Under the pieces are notes generated by a model that was given only the letters and a program-made list of their open reading frames with translations, was not told where the DNA came from and ran no database searches. From contig NZ_CP017480.1 in NCBI RefSeq assembly GCF_001887595.1, positions 4,306,001-4,370,000 on the forward strand: a stretch of 64,000 bases of DNA, given 5' to 3'. Source of the DNA: Luteibacter rhizovicinus DSM 16549. Lineage in GTDB: Bacteria > Pseudomonadota > Gammaproteobacteria > Xanthomonadales > Rhodanobacteraceae. Made by a program: the position numbers and the translations under genes. Positions 25,868 through 35,740 of this stretch are shown piece by piece (within the stretch, counting starts at the first letter, position 1; every line of letters begins with the position of its first letter).

Positions 25868-26602
25868 ATGCTTCGTGCGCTCGCTATCGCCTGTTGCCTC
25901 ACGGCCGCCTTTCCCGCCATTGCCGCCGAAAACACCCTGACCGCTGCCGAGACCGCGCAGGGCTGGCAACCCCTCTTCGACGGCAAGACCCTTCAGGGCT
26001 GGCACTCGTTCGGCCAGAAGGGCACGGGCAAGGACTGGAGCGTGGTGGACGGTGCGATCCAGCTCGATCGCGATCTCAAGGCGCCGGACGCCGACTTCGC
26101 GGATCTCGTCACCGAGAAGGAATACGAGAACTTCGACCTCAAGCTCGAGTGGAAGATGACCGCCTGCGCCGATGCCGGCGTCATGTTCAACGTCAAGGAA
26201 TCGCCGAAGTATAAGTACACCTGGGAAACCGGTCCGGAAATGCAGATCGCCGACCTTGTCTGCACCAAGCCGGACAGCTACACGCTTTATGAGCGGTCTG
26301 GCGACCTTTTCGACCTGATTTCCTCGGACATCGAAAACGTCAACGAGAACGGGCACTGGAACGCCATCGAGATCATCGTCGACCACGGCCACGTGCAGTT
26401 CTTCCAGAACGGCCACAAGACCGTCGACACGACGCTCTGGACGCCGGAATGGACCGCCCTCGTCGCGAAGACGAAGTTCGCGAAGATGGCGGACTTCGCA
26501 CGGTTCCATAAGGGCCGCATCGCGCTGCAAGGCGGAGAAGACAAGGGCGTGCCGCCGATCCGGATCGCGTTCCGCAATATCCGGATCAAGGAACTCAACT
26601 GA
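25868..26602 (+). CDS. secreted DUF1080 (3-keto-disaccharide hydrolase-type) protein
   Basis: 244 residues. The signal peptide ends near AIAA; the mature part is the DUF1080 jelly-roll: WQPLFDGKTLQGWHSFGQ, WSVVDGAIQLDRD, DLVTEKEYENFDLKLEWKM, AGVMFNVKE, GHWNAIEIIVDHGHVQFFQNG and IALQGGEDKGVPPIRIAFRNIRI. DUF1080 proteins bind or cleave 3-keto-glucosides outside the cytoplasm. Its last 8 bases overlap the convergent YidA-like gene. Confidence 0.9.
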   Translation: MLRALAIACCLTAAFPAIAAENTLTAAETAQGWQPLFDGKTLQGWHSFGQKGTGKDWSVVDGAIQLDRDLKAPDADFADLVTEKEYENFDLKLEWKMTACADAGVMFNVKESPKYKYTWETGPEMQIADLVCTKPDSYTLYERSGDLFDLISSDIENVNENGHWNAIEIIVDHGHVQFFQNGHKTVDTTLWTPEWTALVAKTKFAKMADFARFHKGRIALQGGEDKGVPPIRIAFRNIRIKELN

Positions 26603-27422
26603 CGCCGGTGGCCTGCTTCAGGGCGTAGCGCTCGATCGCTACCGCGACGCCGTCTTCGTTGTTGCTGGTCGTCACATGATCCGCAACCGCCTTGACGGCG
26701 TCGATCGCATTGCCCATGGCCACCGCAACACCAGCGAACTCCAGCATCACCAGGTCGTTCTCCTGGTCGCCGATCGCCATGATGCGTTCCGCAGGCACGC
26801 CCAGATGCGTTGCCAACGTGGCAAGCGCCCTGCCCTTGCCGGCGTCCGGATGAAGCACTTCGAGGAAGTCGGCAGCACTCTTGACCACCGTATAGCGCTG
26901 CATGAGCTCGGGCGGCAGGCGAGCGATCGCCTTGTCCAGGATGGCTTCGTCATCGACCATCATGAACTTGCGAAAGCGCCACGCCGGATCCACCTGATCG
27001 ACGGAACGGAACATCAACGGCGTGCGTGAAATATAGGCATCGCGCACCGTGTGGTAACTGATGTCCGCGTTCGGCGTCATCATGCTCCGCTCGTACAACA
27101 CATGAAGATGCACACCGAGCTCGCGCGCGACCTTCTCGCAATAGACGAAATCGTCGTAACCGAGCGTGGTTTCTTCCACGGAGGTCGTACCGGACGCATT
27201 CTGGATCACGGCGCCGTTGAAGGTGATGCAGTAGTCCTCGTCACCGGCCAGGCCGAGCTCGGCCAGGTATTCCTCGATGCCCGAGTAAGGCCTCCCGGTC
27301 GCCAGGACGATACGGATGCCCTGGGCCCGCGCGGCGGCGATGGCTCCCCTGACCCGGGGCGAAATGGAGTGACTGGAGTCAAGCAGCGTGCCGTCCATGT
27401 CGATGGCAATCAGGTCGATCAT
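26595..27422 (-). CDS. yidA: Cof-type HAD-IIB sugar phosphatase
   Basis: 275 residues. The four HAD motifs are present: DMDGTLLD (nucleophile Asp), VLATGRPYSG, Lys in the KGRALATLA region and GDQENDLVML. Similarity to E. coli YidA runs through the whole length (YCITFNGAVIQ, VVKSAADFLEVL, VTTSNNEDGVAVAIE). YidA dephosphorylates sugar phosphates and similar small molecules. The Met at 27422 gives the family length. Confidence 0.93.
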   Translation of the reverse strand: MIDLIAIDMDGTLLDSSHSISPRVRGAIAAARAQGIRIVLATGRPYSGIEEYLAELGLAGDEDYCITFNGAVIQNASGTTSVEETTLGYDDFVYCEKVARELGVHLHVLYERSMMTPNADISYHTVRDAYISRTPLMFRSVDQVDPAWRFRKFMMVDDEAILDKAIARLPPELMQRYTVVKSAADFLEVLHPDAGKGRALATLATHLGVPAERIMAIGDQENDLVMLEFAGVAVAMGNAIDAVKAVADHVTTSNNEDGVAVAIERYALKQATGVS

Positions 27423-27576
27423 CGGATGCATCTGGTAAGGGGAATTGCCCATATTACTGCATTGCAGCAATGACCACCTCGAAGGGCCCGTCGAGAGGCA
27501 TTGGCGCTCGCTTCACGGGCGGGACCAGACGATAGCTTCCCACCCGATGTCTCGGACCGCCAAGCCAGGAGCTGCC

Positions 27577-27807
27577 ATGGAAGCCCGCGATCTCGGGAAC
27601 ACGATCACCCTGTATCTACCGCAGCCCAGCGGCGGTCCCGAACCGTACGCGGTGTTCCAGGATCGTCAGCGTATCGGAGGATTTAGGACGCAGGCCGAGG
27701 CCATGCAATTCGCCTTGCAACAGGCAGACATGATCCGCAGAACTCGCGAGGTACCTATTCGCGTGCGCCGTGAAGATGAGGCGGGATGCTGGCATACCGA
27801 TAACTAG
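27577..27807 (+). CDS. small protein, paralogue of the one at 62696
   Basis: 76 residues; AGGAG lies 5 bases before the ATG. The order is a strand (NTITLYLPQP), a turn, a helix (EAMQFALQQADMI), a strand (VPIRVRREDE) and the ending GCWHT. The protein at 62696-62911 has the same pattern, with AVAFARDHARMI and GCWDT. This alpha-beta layout resembles the DUF2188 fold. Function unknown. Confidence 0.7.
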   Translation: MEARDLGNTITLYLPQPSGGPEPYAVFQDRQRIGGFRTQAEAMQFALQQADMIRRTREVPIRVRREDEAGCWHTDN

Positions 27808-27813
27808 GGAAGC

Positions 27814-28128
27814 CTAGTGCGGCGTCAACACCAGCACGGCTACCAGCACAAATGGCCAGAGCCAGAGCATTACCCTCGCGACCCAGATGCGCCATTGCAA
27901 AGACCTCGGATAGTCGGGCTTTGGAAGGTTCATGTTGATCATGATGTGAAGAACAGCGAACGCATTGCGGGCATCGGCGAGCCAGGTCGGCCTGGGCCAC
28001 CTCCCCTTGTATGCCGGGTCGGCATCCATGACACGAGAAATGGTACTTCGGGCGATGATCACGTAGACAAAGCCATATCCAACGGCGAGAAGCATGAGTT
28101 GTGCGGCCGACAAGGTGTGGATGCTCAC
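27814..28128 (-). CDS. small membrane protein of unknown function
   Basis: 104 residues with a helix near the N-terminus (LMLLAVGYGFVYVIIA), a weakly hydrophobic middle (FAVLHIMINM) and a C-terminal helix (VMLWLWPFVLVAVLVL). The start overlaps the stop of the preceding secreted-protein gene (ATGA), so the pair forms a small operon. No family recognised. Confidence 0.65.
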   Translation of the reverse strand: MSIHTLSAAQLMLLAVGYGFVYVIIARSTISRVMDADPAYKGRWPRPTWLADARNAFAVLHIMINMNLPKPDYPRSLQWRIWVARVMLWLWPFVLVAVLVLTPH

Positions 28129-28478
28129 TTACCGGGCCGTGCGCACGGCGAGCCCATCGGTACCGCTGTCCGATGGTAAGAAAAGTCTCCCCATTTCCCG
28201 TGAACGACGAGATGGTCGACTTTCAAAGTCACGTCATCGGTCCCCCAGATCGTTTTCCATTGGATGGAGTGCGTCGACGTGAAATGTCCTTCCGACTTGA
28301 ACACTGTTCCCCCCGGCGCGACCCGGCATTGAAACGTCGTGCCGTCCGGTTGGATGCTTATCCATACCGTGTTGTCGCGAAATTGCCAAAGCCCGACCAG
28401 CGATGCCGGTGGTTTGGCGTCCGCTGCGCAAATCGCACTCGAGACGATGACGAGCAGTAAAGCAGCGACATACCGCAT
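28125..28478 (-). CDS. small secreted protein of unknown function
   Basis: 117 residues from the ATG preceded by GGGAGG. The signal peptide ends near ICAAD. The mature part starts PASLVGLWQFRDNTVWISI and is rich in strands with FHVD-like pairs (TTFQCRVAPGGTVFKSEGHF, DDVTLKVDHLVVHG), suggesting a lipocalin-like or META-type barrel. Not assignable to a family. Confidence 0.65.
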   Translation of the reverse strand: MRYVAALLLVIVSSAICAADAKPPASLVGLWQFRDNTVWISIQPDGTTFQCRVAPGGTVFKSEGHFTSTHSIQWKTIWGTDDVTLKVDHLVVHGKWGDFSYHRTAVPMGSPCARPGK

Positions 28479-28557
28479 CCGACCTCCCTGAAAGATGATT
28501 CCCCCGCGCTGTAAAGTACTCAAACGTATGGCCAGCCGCCAGTGCGCCCGTGTTCGC

Positions 28558-29871
28558 TCAGTCGCCTTCGGCCATCGGGAGAGTCATCCGCGCCACCACA
28601 CCTCGCGCACTCTCCCGCGCGTGCAGGTCCAACGTTCCGTCCTGCGCCTCCACTATCTGCCGCGACAGCGCCAGCCCGATTCCGGCGCCATGCGCCTTCG
28701 TCGTAAAGAAGGGCACGAACAGGTTCCCGCTTGCCGGAAGTCCAGGCCCCAGATCGCTCACCTCGACCACCACACGTGCGTCGAGGCGACGCCAACTGAG
28801 GAGCACCTCCTCCTCGCCACCGGCCTCCACCGCGTTGCGCAGCAGGTTGATCAGCACCTGCTCGAGCTGGTCGCGATCGCCGCGCAGGCTCACCGCTTCG
28901 CCCGCCACTACGCGAATACGCGCATCGTCGAAGAGCCACGCTACCCGCTCGCACAACGAAGCGACATCCACCGTCGCCGGTTGCGGCGGCGGCAACCGGG
29001 CAAGCTGGGCGTAATGACCGATGAACCGTTGCAACGCGGCGCTACGCTGGCCGATCACGTCCAGCCCGTGGCGCAGATCTGCGTCGACGTCATCGTCGAG
29101 CACCCTCCCCGCGCCAGGCAGGAGCCCTTGCAGCGTTTCCACCATCGAGCCGATCGGTGTCATGGAGTTGGTGATCTCGTGGCTGAGCACACGAAGCAGG
29201 CGACGGAACGCCTGCGCTTCCTCCTCGCGCAACGCCCGTTCCATCGGTTGCACGACCAGTAATCGACCTTCCTGGCTACGGCTACGCAACGTGGCGTGGC
29301 CCACTTGCCAGCGACCCGCCTGTCCGGCGAACGCGTACGGAACGATGTCGCCCGAGGTCACCTCGAACAACGGGGAAAGGCCCAGCGCAGACGCTTCCGC
29401 CCCCAACAGCTCGGCGGCCGGCCGCGCCAGGATGCGCTCGCCGGCGGGATTGACCAGGCGCAGACGACCGTCGCGCTCGAACGCGAACACGGCGCCATCC
29501 AGGGCGGCCAGCGTCTTGCTGAGCAGTTGTAACGACTCCTGAAGTCCGCGCTGCTCGTCCTGGAGCCGTACCGCCAGCTCGTTGAAGCGGCGCGCGATGT
29601 CACCGAAATCGTCGGGACGCTCGGCACCCGAAGCGCGTACGCCGTAATCCCCTTCGCGCAGGGCTTCAAGCAGGTTCACCACCGTTTGCATCCGGCTGGG
29701 ACGCCCGCCGGTGAAACGCCCAGCGGCGACGGTAAGCACCGCCACCAGGACGAATAACACCGCCGCTTCCGCAAACGAGGGAGGCATGCCGACCAACAGG
29801 ACGCCGCCCAGGGCCATAAGCGCGGGCAACGCGACAAGAAAAGTGCCCGAGGCCACCCTACTCCGCATCAT
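28558..29871 (-). CDS. NtrY/NtrB-like sensor histidine kinase
   Basis: 437 residues. Two membrane helices (about 10-50), a HAMP-like linker (EALREGDYGVRASG), a PAS domain (about 125-200: DGAVFAFERDGRLRLVNPAGERIL), the H-box SHEITNSMTPI, N-box NLLRNAVEAGG, G1 SDLGPGLP, F-box FVPFFTTK and G2 GAGIGLALSRQIVE. Its start lies inside the 3' end of the sigma-54 activator gene (14-base overlap), so they are partners. The lack of a periplasmic domain suggests it senses in the membrane or cytoplasm, perhaps the loaded transporter itself. Confidence 0.92.
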   Translation of the reverse strand: MMRSRVASGTFLVALPALMALGGVLLVGMPPSFAEAAVLFVLVAVLTVAAGRFTGGRPSRMQTVVNLLEALREGDYGVRASGAERPDDFGDIARRFNELAVRLQDEQRGLQESLQLLSKTLAALDGAVFAFERDGRLRLVNPAGERILARPAAELLGAEASALGLSPLFEVTSGDIVPYAFAGQAGRWQVGHATLRSRSQEGRLLVVQPMERALREEEAQAFRRLLRVLSHEITNSMTPIGSMVETLQGLLPGAGRVLDDDVDADLRHGLDVIGQRSAALQRFIGHYAQLARLPPPQPATVDVASLCERVAWLFDDARIRVVAGEAVSLRGDRDQLEQVLINLLRNAVEAGGEEEVLLSWRRLDARVVVEVSDLGPGLPASGNLFVPFFTTKAHGAGIGLALSRQIVEAQDGTLDLHARESARGVVARMTLPMAEGD

Positions 29872-31246
29872 CGCGCTGGAGCCCGTACTTCTCCATCCGC
29901 CGATACAGCCGCTGGCGAGTGATGCCGAGATGTTCCGCCGCACGCAGCAGGTTGCCGTCGTGACGCTCGATGGCCACGCGCAGCATCGCCGCTTCGGCAT
30001 CGTCGAGGGTCATGTCTTCCATACCGCGCGGTTTCGTCGGCTTGCGCAGACGCAGATCGTCGGTGCTGACGCGATCGCCGCCGAGTAGCGCCGCGCGCTC
30101 CATCGCATGTGCCAGTTCGCGCACGTTGCCGGCCCAGGTGTGTTCGAGCAGCGCGCGTTCGACCGAGGTATCGAGTACGGGCGGATCGCGACGATACCGG
30201 CGACTCGCGGTGGCGAGGTAGTGACGCGCGAGCGGCACGATGTCCTCGCGACGTTCGCGCAGCGGCGGAAGGCGCAGCGGAAACACGCTGAGGCGGTAAA
30301 GCAGGTCCTCTCGAAAGCGGCCGGCATCCACTTCGGTGTCGAGGTCGGCGTTGGTGGCTGCGATCACGCGCACATCCACGCGCTGCGTGCGTGACGCACC
30401 CAGGCGCTCGAACTCACCGCCTTCCAGCACGCGCAGCAGCTTGGGCTGCTGTTCCAGCGGCAGGTTGCCGATCTCGTCGAGGAACAAGCTGCCACCGTCC
30501 GCCGTCTCGAATCGGCCGGCGCGATCCTGCCGCGCGTCGGTATAGGCGCCCTTGACGTGGCCGAACAGCTCGGCCTCGAACAGCGTCGGTGCCAGACCAC
30601 CGATATCCACCTTGACGAAGGGTCGCGCGCGGCGCGGCGACAACCGATGGATACGCTTGGCCAGCACGCTCTTGCCGCTGCCATTCTCCCCCAGCAGGAG
30701 AACGGCGGCATCGCTCGTCGCGATACGCGCGACGTCGTCCATCAGTCGGCGCATCGCCAACGACTCGGCCACGAAGATCTCGCCATCGTCGAGCAGCAAG
30801 GCCTGGGCGTCGCTCAGGCGGCGGACGTCGCGCTCCCGGTGTTTCAGCGCGATACGTGATTCGAGGACGCTGAGCAGCCGCGCGTTCTGCCAGGGCTTCT
30901 CGATGAAATCGACCGCACCCTCGCGCATCGCTTCCACCGCCAGCTCGATGCTGGCCCAGGCGGTCATGGCGATCACCGGAAGGTCGGGCCTGCGCGCCGT
31001 GAGTTCACGGATGAGCGCAAGACCTTCTTCGCCGGAGGTGGTGTCGCGGCCGTAGTTCATGTCGACAAGGACGGCCGCGAGATCGTCGCCCTGAATCATC
31101 GACAACGCGTCAGCAGGCGTCGCCGCTTCGCTGCTTCGGTAGCCCGAGTGTTTCAACAACAGGCGAAGCGCGTCGCGCACGGCGTCCTGGTCGTCGACCA
31201 CGAGAACATGCGGCAGCGCACCGCCTGGACGAGAGAGTTCGGTCAT
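29858..31246 (-). CDS. NtrC-family response regulator with altered GAFTGA loop
   Basis: 462 residues. Receiver about 12-130 (VVDDQDAV; phospho-Asp in [15 protein letters not shown]). The AAA+ domain follows with Walker A GENGSGKS, Walker [11 protein letters not shown] and sensor segments [11 protein letters not shown]; the Fis-type helix-turn-helix is at the end ([20 protein letters not shown]). The sigma-54 contact loop reads GAYTDA instead of GAFTGA: Tyr for Phe and Asp for Gly. A subset of regulators placed beside MacB-type permeases share such a loop. It should activate the transporter genes upstream of it. Confidence 0.92.
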   Translation of the reverse strand: MTELSRPGGALPHVLVVDDQDAVRDALRLLLKHSGYRSSEAATPADALSMIQGDDLAAVLVDMNYGRDTTSGEEGLALIRELTARRPDLPVIAMTAWASIELAVEAMREGAVDFIEKPWQNARLLSVLESRIALKHRERDVRRLSDAQALLLDDGEIFVAESLAMRRLMDDVARIATSDAAVLLLGENGSGKSVLAKRIHRLSPRRARPFVKVDIGGLAPTLFEAELFGHVKGAYTDARQDRAGRFETADGGSLFLDEIGNLPLEQQPKLLRVLEGGEFERLGASRTQRVDVRVIAATNADLDTEVDAGRFREDLLYRLSVFPLRLPPLRERREDIVPLARHYLATASRRYRRDPPVLDTSVERALLEHTWAGNVRELAHAMERAALLGGDRVSTDDLRLRKPTKPRGMEDMTLDDAEAAMLRVAIERHDGNLLRAAEHLGITRQRLYRRMEKYGLQRDDAE

Positions 31247-31280
31247 GAGAGCCAGTCTAATGAGGTGGATGCGGCCACGG

Positions 31281-33719
31281 CTAGTCGATGCGCAGTGCTT
31301 GCATCGGCCGCACGCGCGCGGCGCGCCATGCGGGAGGCACACTGGCAAGCAAGGCCGACAGGCCGAGAACCAGCAGGACGGCGCCGATCGCCAGCGGGTC
31401 GAGCGCCTGGACGCCAAAAAGGAAGCTGGTGAGCAGGCGCGACAACACCATCGACGCGGCCAGACCCACCGCCAGGCCCAGCCCCACTTGCAGGGCCGCG
31501 GAACGAATGACCGTGAACAACAGACGATGACGTGTCGCGCCCAAGGCGGCACGAACGCCGTAGTCGTGTCGGTGCGCCGCCACGGCCACGGACATCACCG
31601 CATACAGGCCGACCGACGCCAACAGCAGCGCCAGTCCGGCGAACAGCCCGACAAGCAGCAGGTTGAGGCGTTGCGCGGCCGTCGTAGAGGCCACTACGGT
31701 CTCGAGGGTACGCAGGTTGGAAATTGGCTGACCGGGCGCCACCTCGTTGACCACGTCGCGCAGGGTGCCGTCGTTCAATCCGGTGCCCGGTCGCAGGTGA
31801 ACCGCGACGTTGAGCGGACCGAACTCCCGCATGATGGACCACATCGCTTCGGGCACCTGGGCCAGCGCGGTGTAAAGGATCGGCGGCGATGGCTCGGCAG
31901 GGCCACGTTGGCGGACGTCGCCCACGACCCCCACCACGCGCAACGGCACTTGCCGCGTATTGTCGACCCTCAGCATCACGGTGTGTCCGAGTGCGTCTTC
32001 GACACCGAAGTACTGACGCGCGAAGGATGCACTCACCACGCAGACCGGGTCGGCCCCGGCGACGTCGCTGTCCGAGATACCACGCCCTGACAACAACGGC
32101 ACGCCCACCGCCTCGAGGAACCCGGCGGTCATCAAGCGATATTGCGTGCCGACCATCGAGCCATTGGGAAGCACGATCGGCCAGTTGAGTTGCGAGCCCG
32201 TCGGCAGGTTGGTGGAGACGCCCGCCGCCTCTGCCTGTGGTAACCGGCGCAACCGTTCCAGGAGCTTGCGCGACAGCGCCGAGACGTCGGCGATCGTCGC
32301 GTAACGCTGCTTCACCGGTGAGAGGGCGAAGGTGGTGACGTTACGGCTGGTGAAGCCCATCGGCACGGATTCGAGTTCATGCAAGGTGCGGGTGAACAGG
32401 GCCGCACCCACCAGCAACACGACGGCGACGGCGATCTGGGCCACGACGAGCGCCCGTCCCGTGCGCCCATCCTCGCGACTGAGACCGCTGCGTCCGCCAC
32501 CGACCAGTTCGCTCCGCCAGTCGCGTCGCCGACCGCGCAGCACGGCGAGCACCGTGGCGCCGATCGCCGCCGCCAGACCCGCCACCAGCGCGAAGACCAC
32601 GCTCATGCCGGTCAGTCCCACCGGTTCGCCGCGCAGCCACTCCGGCGGCACGATGTCACCGATCAAGCGTAGCCCTAACCACGCCAGCAAAAGGCCGAAC
32701 ACCGCGCCGAGCACTCCGATCAGCAATCCTTCGCCAAAGGCCGGAAGGCTCAGGCGGCCGGTCGACGAGCCGAGAGCGGCGCGGACGGCGCTCGCATGCG
32801 TGCGGGACAAGGAGCGCAACAGGATGAGGCTGGCGAGGTTGATGACAGCGATCAGCAAGACACAGGCAGATGCGCCCAAGAACAGCCCCAAGGTCTTGCC
32901 TGTATCGGGCGCGAAGACACCGGTCAGCAACGGCAGCGCCGACGGCGGTTGCTCTCGTAAGGCCTCACGCATCCTCGCCATGTCGTCGGACGATGAAAGA
33001 AACAGCGGCGTGAGTGCGGCGGCCGTTTCTGCCGCCGTGCCTGTCACCGTCGCGCCCGGCTTCATGCGGCCGACGACCATCTGATTGGTGGACATGTCGC
33101 GTGAGGCCAGATCCGGCTGCATCGACAATACGATGTCCGCACCCCACGGCCATTGAAAGGCCTTCGGAAGAACACCGACGATCTGCATGCCCTGCCCCTC
33201 GACCTCCAGCGTGCGCCCGACCACCGAAGGATCCGCGCCGAAGCGGGCGCGCCAGAAGGCGTCCGTAAGGATCACGGCACCCGGTCCGTGCGGCCGATTT
33301 TCCGCGTCGTCGAAGTTACGGCCGAGCGCCATTGGCAGACCCAGTACGTCGAAGAAGGCGCGATCGGCATGCATGGCCACCGCCACCTGTGGCCGGCCGC
33401 CGGGAGCAATGTTCACGTCGCCGGGACCATCGGCCGTGCCGGCGGCTTCGATGGAAGACATCGCCCGAAGTGGCGCGTAATAGGCGGGCGCCGCGCCGTA
33501 CACGTTCTCGTCCATGTACGTGCCCATGGTGACGAGCCGGTCGGCATGGGGAAAAGGCAGCGGCTTGAGCAGCGCTTGATCGACCAACGCGAACATGGCG
33601 GTGATCGTCGCCACGCCGAGCGCCAGCGTGAACGTGGCCAGCAGCAAGAAGGCCGGTCGGCGCAGCAGACCGCGCCACGACTGGCGAAGTTCGGTGAGGA
33701 CGACCGCGGCAGGCATCAT
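31281..33719 (-). CDS. MacB/FtsX-type ABC permease with duplicated domains
   Basis: 812 residues, twice a normal FtsX permease. Both halves have a periplasmic core domain (MacB_PCD) and an FtsX domain: about 20-240 and 275-400, then 425-640 and 690-805 (EPPW-like PPEWLRGEP; VRAALGSSTGR and VRAALGATRHR coupling motifs). This is the ADOP-like layout first noticed in Acidobacteria. Start overlaps the ATPase gene (ATGA). It should couple ATP use to extrusion of a periplasmic substrate such as a peptide, lipid or antimicrobial, without itself being a channel for it. Confidence 0.9.
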   Translation of the reverse strand: MMPAAVVLTELRQSWRGLLRRPAFLLLATFTLALGVATITAMFALVDQALLKPLPFPHADRLVTMGTYMDENVYGAAPAYYAPLRAMSSIEAAGTADGPGDVNIAPGGRPQVAVAMHADRAFFDVLGLPMALGRNFDDAENRPHGPGAVILTDAFWRARFGADPSVVGRTLEVEGQGMQIVGVLPKAFQWPWGADIVLSMQPDLASRDMSTNQMVVGRMKPGATVTGTAAETAAALTPLFLSSSDDMARMREALREQPPSALPLLTGVFAPDTGKTLGLFLGASACVLLIAVINLASLILLRSLSRTHASAVRAALGSSTGRLSLPAFGEGLLIGVLGAVFGLLLAWLGLRLIGDIVPPEWLRGEPVGLTGMSVVFALVAGLAAAIGATVLAVLRGRRRDWRSELVGGGRSGLSREDGRTGRALVVAQIAVAVVLLVGAALFTRTLHELESVPMGFTSRNVTTFALSPVKQRYATIADVSALSRKLLERLRRLPQAEAAGVSTNLPTGSQLNWPIVLPNGSMVGTQYRLMTAGFLEAVGVPLLSGRGISDSDVAGADPVCVVSASFARQYFGVEDALGHTVMLRVDNTRQVPLRVVGVVGDVRQRGPAEPSPPILYTALAQVPEAMWSIMREFGPLNVAVHLRPGTGLNDGTLRDVVNEVAPGQPISNLRTLETVVASTTAAQRLNLLLVGLFAGLALLLASVGLYAVMSVAVAAHRHDYGVRAALGATRHRLLFTVIRSAALQVGLGLAVGLAASMVLSRLLTSFLFGVQALDPLAIGAVLLVLGLSALLASVPPAWRAARVRPMQALRID

Positions 33720-34462
33720 GGCAGTGCCTCGCGAATCATCGGCATGGCATGGTCTTCTTCACCACGCAGGCGCTCGAAGGTGTCTTCGTCGACGATGCAG
33801 CCGTCGAGCATGTGCACCACCCGGTCGGCGCGTCGGGCGAAGGCGGGATCGTGGGTCACCATACACAGGGTGGCGCCGTTACGGTTGAGCTGTTCGAGTA
33901 GCTGCATCACGGCTTCGCCGTTACGCGAGTCGAGATTGCCCGACGGCTCGTCCGCCAGCAGGATGCGCGGTTCGCCCACCAGGGCGCGCGCTACCGCCAC
34001 ACGCTGCTGCTGACCGCCGGAGAGCTGCCCTGGGTAATGGCGGTGACGGTGACTCATGCCCACCTGATCGAGCACCTCGCGGACGCGACGCTGAGCGACG
34101 TCGCGACGGTAGTCGTCACGAAAGGTCAGCGGCAGCGCGACGTTCTCCTCCACCGTGAGGTCGGCAATGAGGTTGAAGGCCTGGAAGATAAAGCCGATCT
34201 TGGCGTTGCGCACCCGTGCCTGACTGCGCAGGTCGAGCCCGGCTACGTCGGCGCCATCGAGCAGGAAGCGCCCGGCGGTCGGCGAGTCGAGCAGGCCCAG
34301 CATCGACAACAAGGTGGACTTGCCGCAGCCGGACGGCCCGGTGATCGCCACGAAGTCACCCGCGCCGATATCCAGCGATACGTCCGAGAGCGCATGCGTC
34401 TCGACGTCGTCGGTGTGGAACACCTTGCCCAGGCCTTCCAGGCGGATAAGAGGTGTATTCAT
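33716..34462 (-). CDS. MacB/LolD-type ABC ATP-binding protein
   Basis: 248 residues from the ATG preceded by GGAGAG. Walker A GPSGCGKSTLL, Q-loop IFQAFNLI, signature LSGGQQQRVAVARAL, Walker B ILLADEPSGNLDS, His switch MVTHD. This signature set marks the MacB/LolD/FtsE class, which works with FtsX-type permeases. It is coupled to the permease by a 4-base overlap. Confidence 0.95.
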   Translation of the reverse strand: MNTPLIRLEGLGKVFHTDDVETHALSDVSLDIGAGDFVAITGPSGCGKSTLLSMLGLLDSPTAGRFLLDGADVAGLDLRSQARVRNAKIGFIFQAFNLIADLTVEENVALPLTFRDDYRRDVAQRRVREVLDQVGMSHRHRHYPGQLSGGQQQRVAVARALVGEPRILLADEPSGNLDSRNGEAVMQLLEQLNRNGATLCMVTHDPAFARRADRVVHMLDGCIVDEDTFERLRGEEDHAMPMIREALP

Positions 34463-34478
34463 CAGGTCGCTCTCCATA

Positions 34479-35729
34479 TCAGCGTATGCGTAGGGTGTCA
34501 TAGCCGTTCCATTGGCTGGTGTCCGAAAGAATGGCCTGGTCGCCGGCACGCAGGCCCTCGAGCACGGCCGCGCGGTCACTGGACATCGCGCCATAGCGCA
34601 CCGGGACGCGATGCGCCTGGCTTTCCCCCGGGTGGATGACGAACAGCGATCCGACGCCATCGGACGATGCTCCGTAGGGCCGGCCGACATTCACCACGTT
34701 CGGCAGGGTGCCCAGCACGACACGGCCTTCCACCGAGAGCTCGGGCCGCGCGCCCGCAGGCAGCGGCGTGTCGAAGGCGACATCGACGGTGACGCTGCCA
34801 TTGCGCACCGACGGGTCGACACGTATCAGGCGCCCGGCAACCTTGCCGTTTCGTGTGTCGATATCGACAGGCAGGTCGAGGGCAAGATCGCTCGCCAGCG
34901 CCTCGGGCACTTGCAAACGGGCGATGAGGTCATCGGGACGGGCGACCCTCGCCAGCTTGGCGCCCGAGGCGATCTGCTGACCGGGTTCCACATCCACCTG
35001 CTGCAGGATGCCGTCGATGCCGGCCCGCACGCCCAGCGAATTCACCTGCTGACGGGCGATGTCCAGCGCGCGGGCCGCCTGGTCGCGCTTGGCTTCCTCC
35101 GCACGCAGCTGCGCCTCAATGTTGGCGCGAATGGCCGTAACCCGCTGACTCTGGATGGCGAGACGCTTCTGATCCTGTTCCACCGTGATCTTGCTTTGCT
35201 TGACCTCGATCTCGGCAGCAGCGCCCTTCGAGAACGCACGCTCGTTGGCCACCCGCTTGATGTCCGCCGTGAGCAGGTCGGACTCCGCTTGGGTCTGTAC
35301 GGCCTGCGCATCGAGCAGCTGCGATCGCAGGAGCGCTTTCTGCGCAGCGACCCCCGCCTCGGCACCGGCCAGCGCGGCCTTCTGCTTCTCGAAATCGGCC
35401 TGCAACTCGGGATTGACCAGTTGCAGGATCAAGGTGTCGGCCTGCACGCGTGCACCCGGCTCGACCACCACCTGCTGCACGGTCGCCGCAGCACCCGCCG
35501 TGATCCAACGAATCTGCCTCGGCACCAGCGTGCCGTTGGCGCGGATCTCGCGCTTCATCTCACCCTGCTCGGCGGTGCCAATCCAGATGTCGGAGCGCAC
35601 GACCGTGGGGGCGGCTTTGCCGAGGGCCAGCGTGGCGACCAAAGCGAGGATCAGGGTGGCTGCGCCCCCGGCAAGCCATAACGTGCGTGGGCGACGAAGC
35701 GAGGAGGCGGGAGATTTGGCGATGTCCAT
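34479..35729 (-). CDS. periplasmic adaptor (HlyD/MacA-like membrane fusion protein)
   Basis: 416 residues. One N-terminal membrane helix (LWLAGGAATLILALVATLALG), a split lipoyl domain (GAAATVQQVVVEPGARVQADTLILQL, then AGIDGILQQVDVEPGQQIASGAKL), a long alpha-helical hairpin (about 110-230, EKQKAALAGAEAGVAAQKALL) and a beta-barrel (VEGRVVLGTLPNVVNV). It bridges the ABC permease to an outer-membrane TolC-type channel. No ribosome binding site precedes the ATG. First gene of the five-gene operon. Confidence 0.93.
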   Translation of the reverse strand: MDIAKSPASSLRRPRTLWLAGGAATLILALVATLALGKAAPTVVRSDIWIGTAEQGEMKREIRANGTLVPRQIRWITAGAAATVQQVVVEPGARVQADTLILQLVNPELQADFEKQKAALAGAEAGVAAQKALLRSQLLDAQAVQTQAESDLLTADIKRVANERAFSKGAAAEIEVKQSKITVEQDQKRLAIQSQRVTAIRANIEAQLRAEEAKRDQAARALDIARQQVNSLGVRAGIDGILQQVDVEPGQQIASGAKLARVARPDDLIARLQVPEALASDLALDLPVDIDTRNGKVAGRLIRVDPSVRNGSVTVDVAFDTPLPAGARPELSVEGRVVLGTLPNVVNVGRPYGASSDGVGSLFVIHPGESQAHRVPVRYGAMSSDRAAVLEGLRAGDQAILSDTSQWNGYDTLRIR

Positions 35730-35740
35730 GCCATGGGTAG

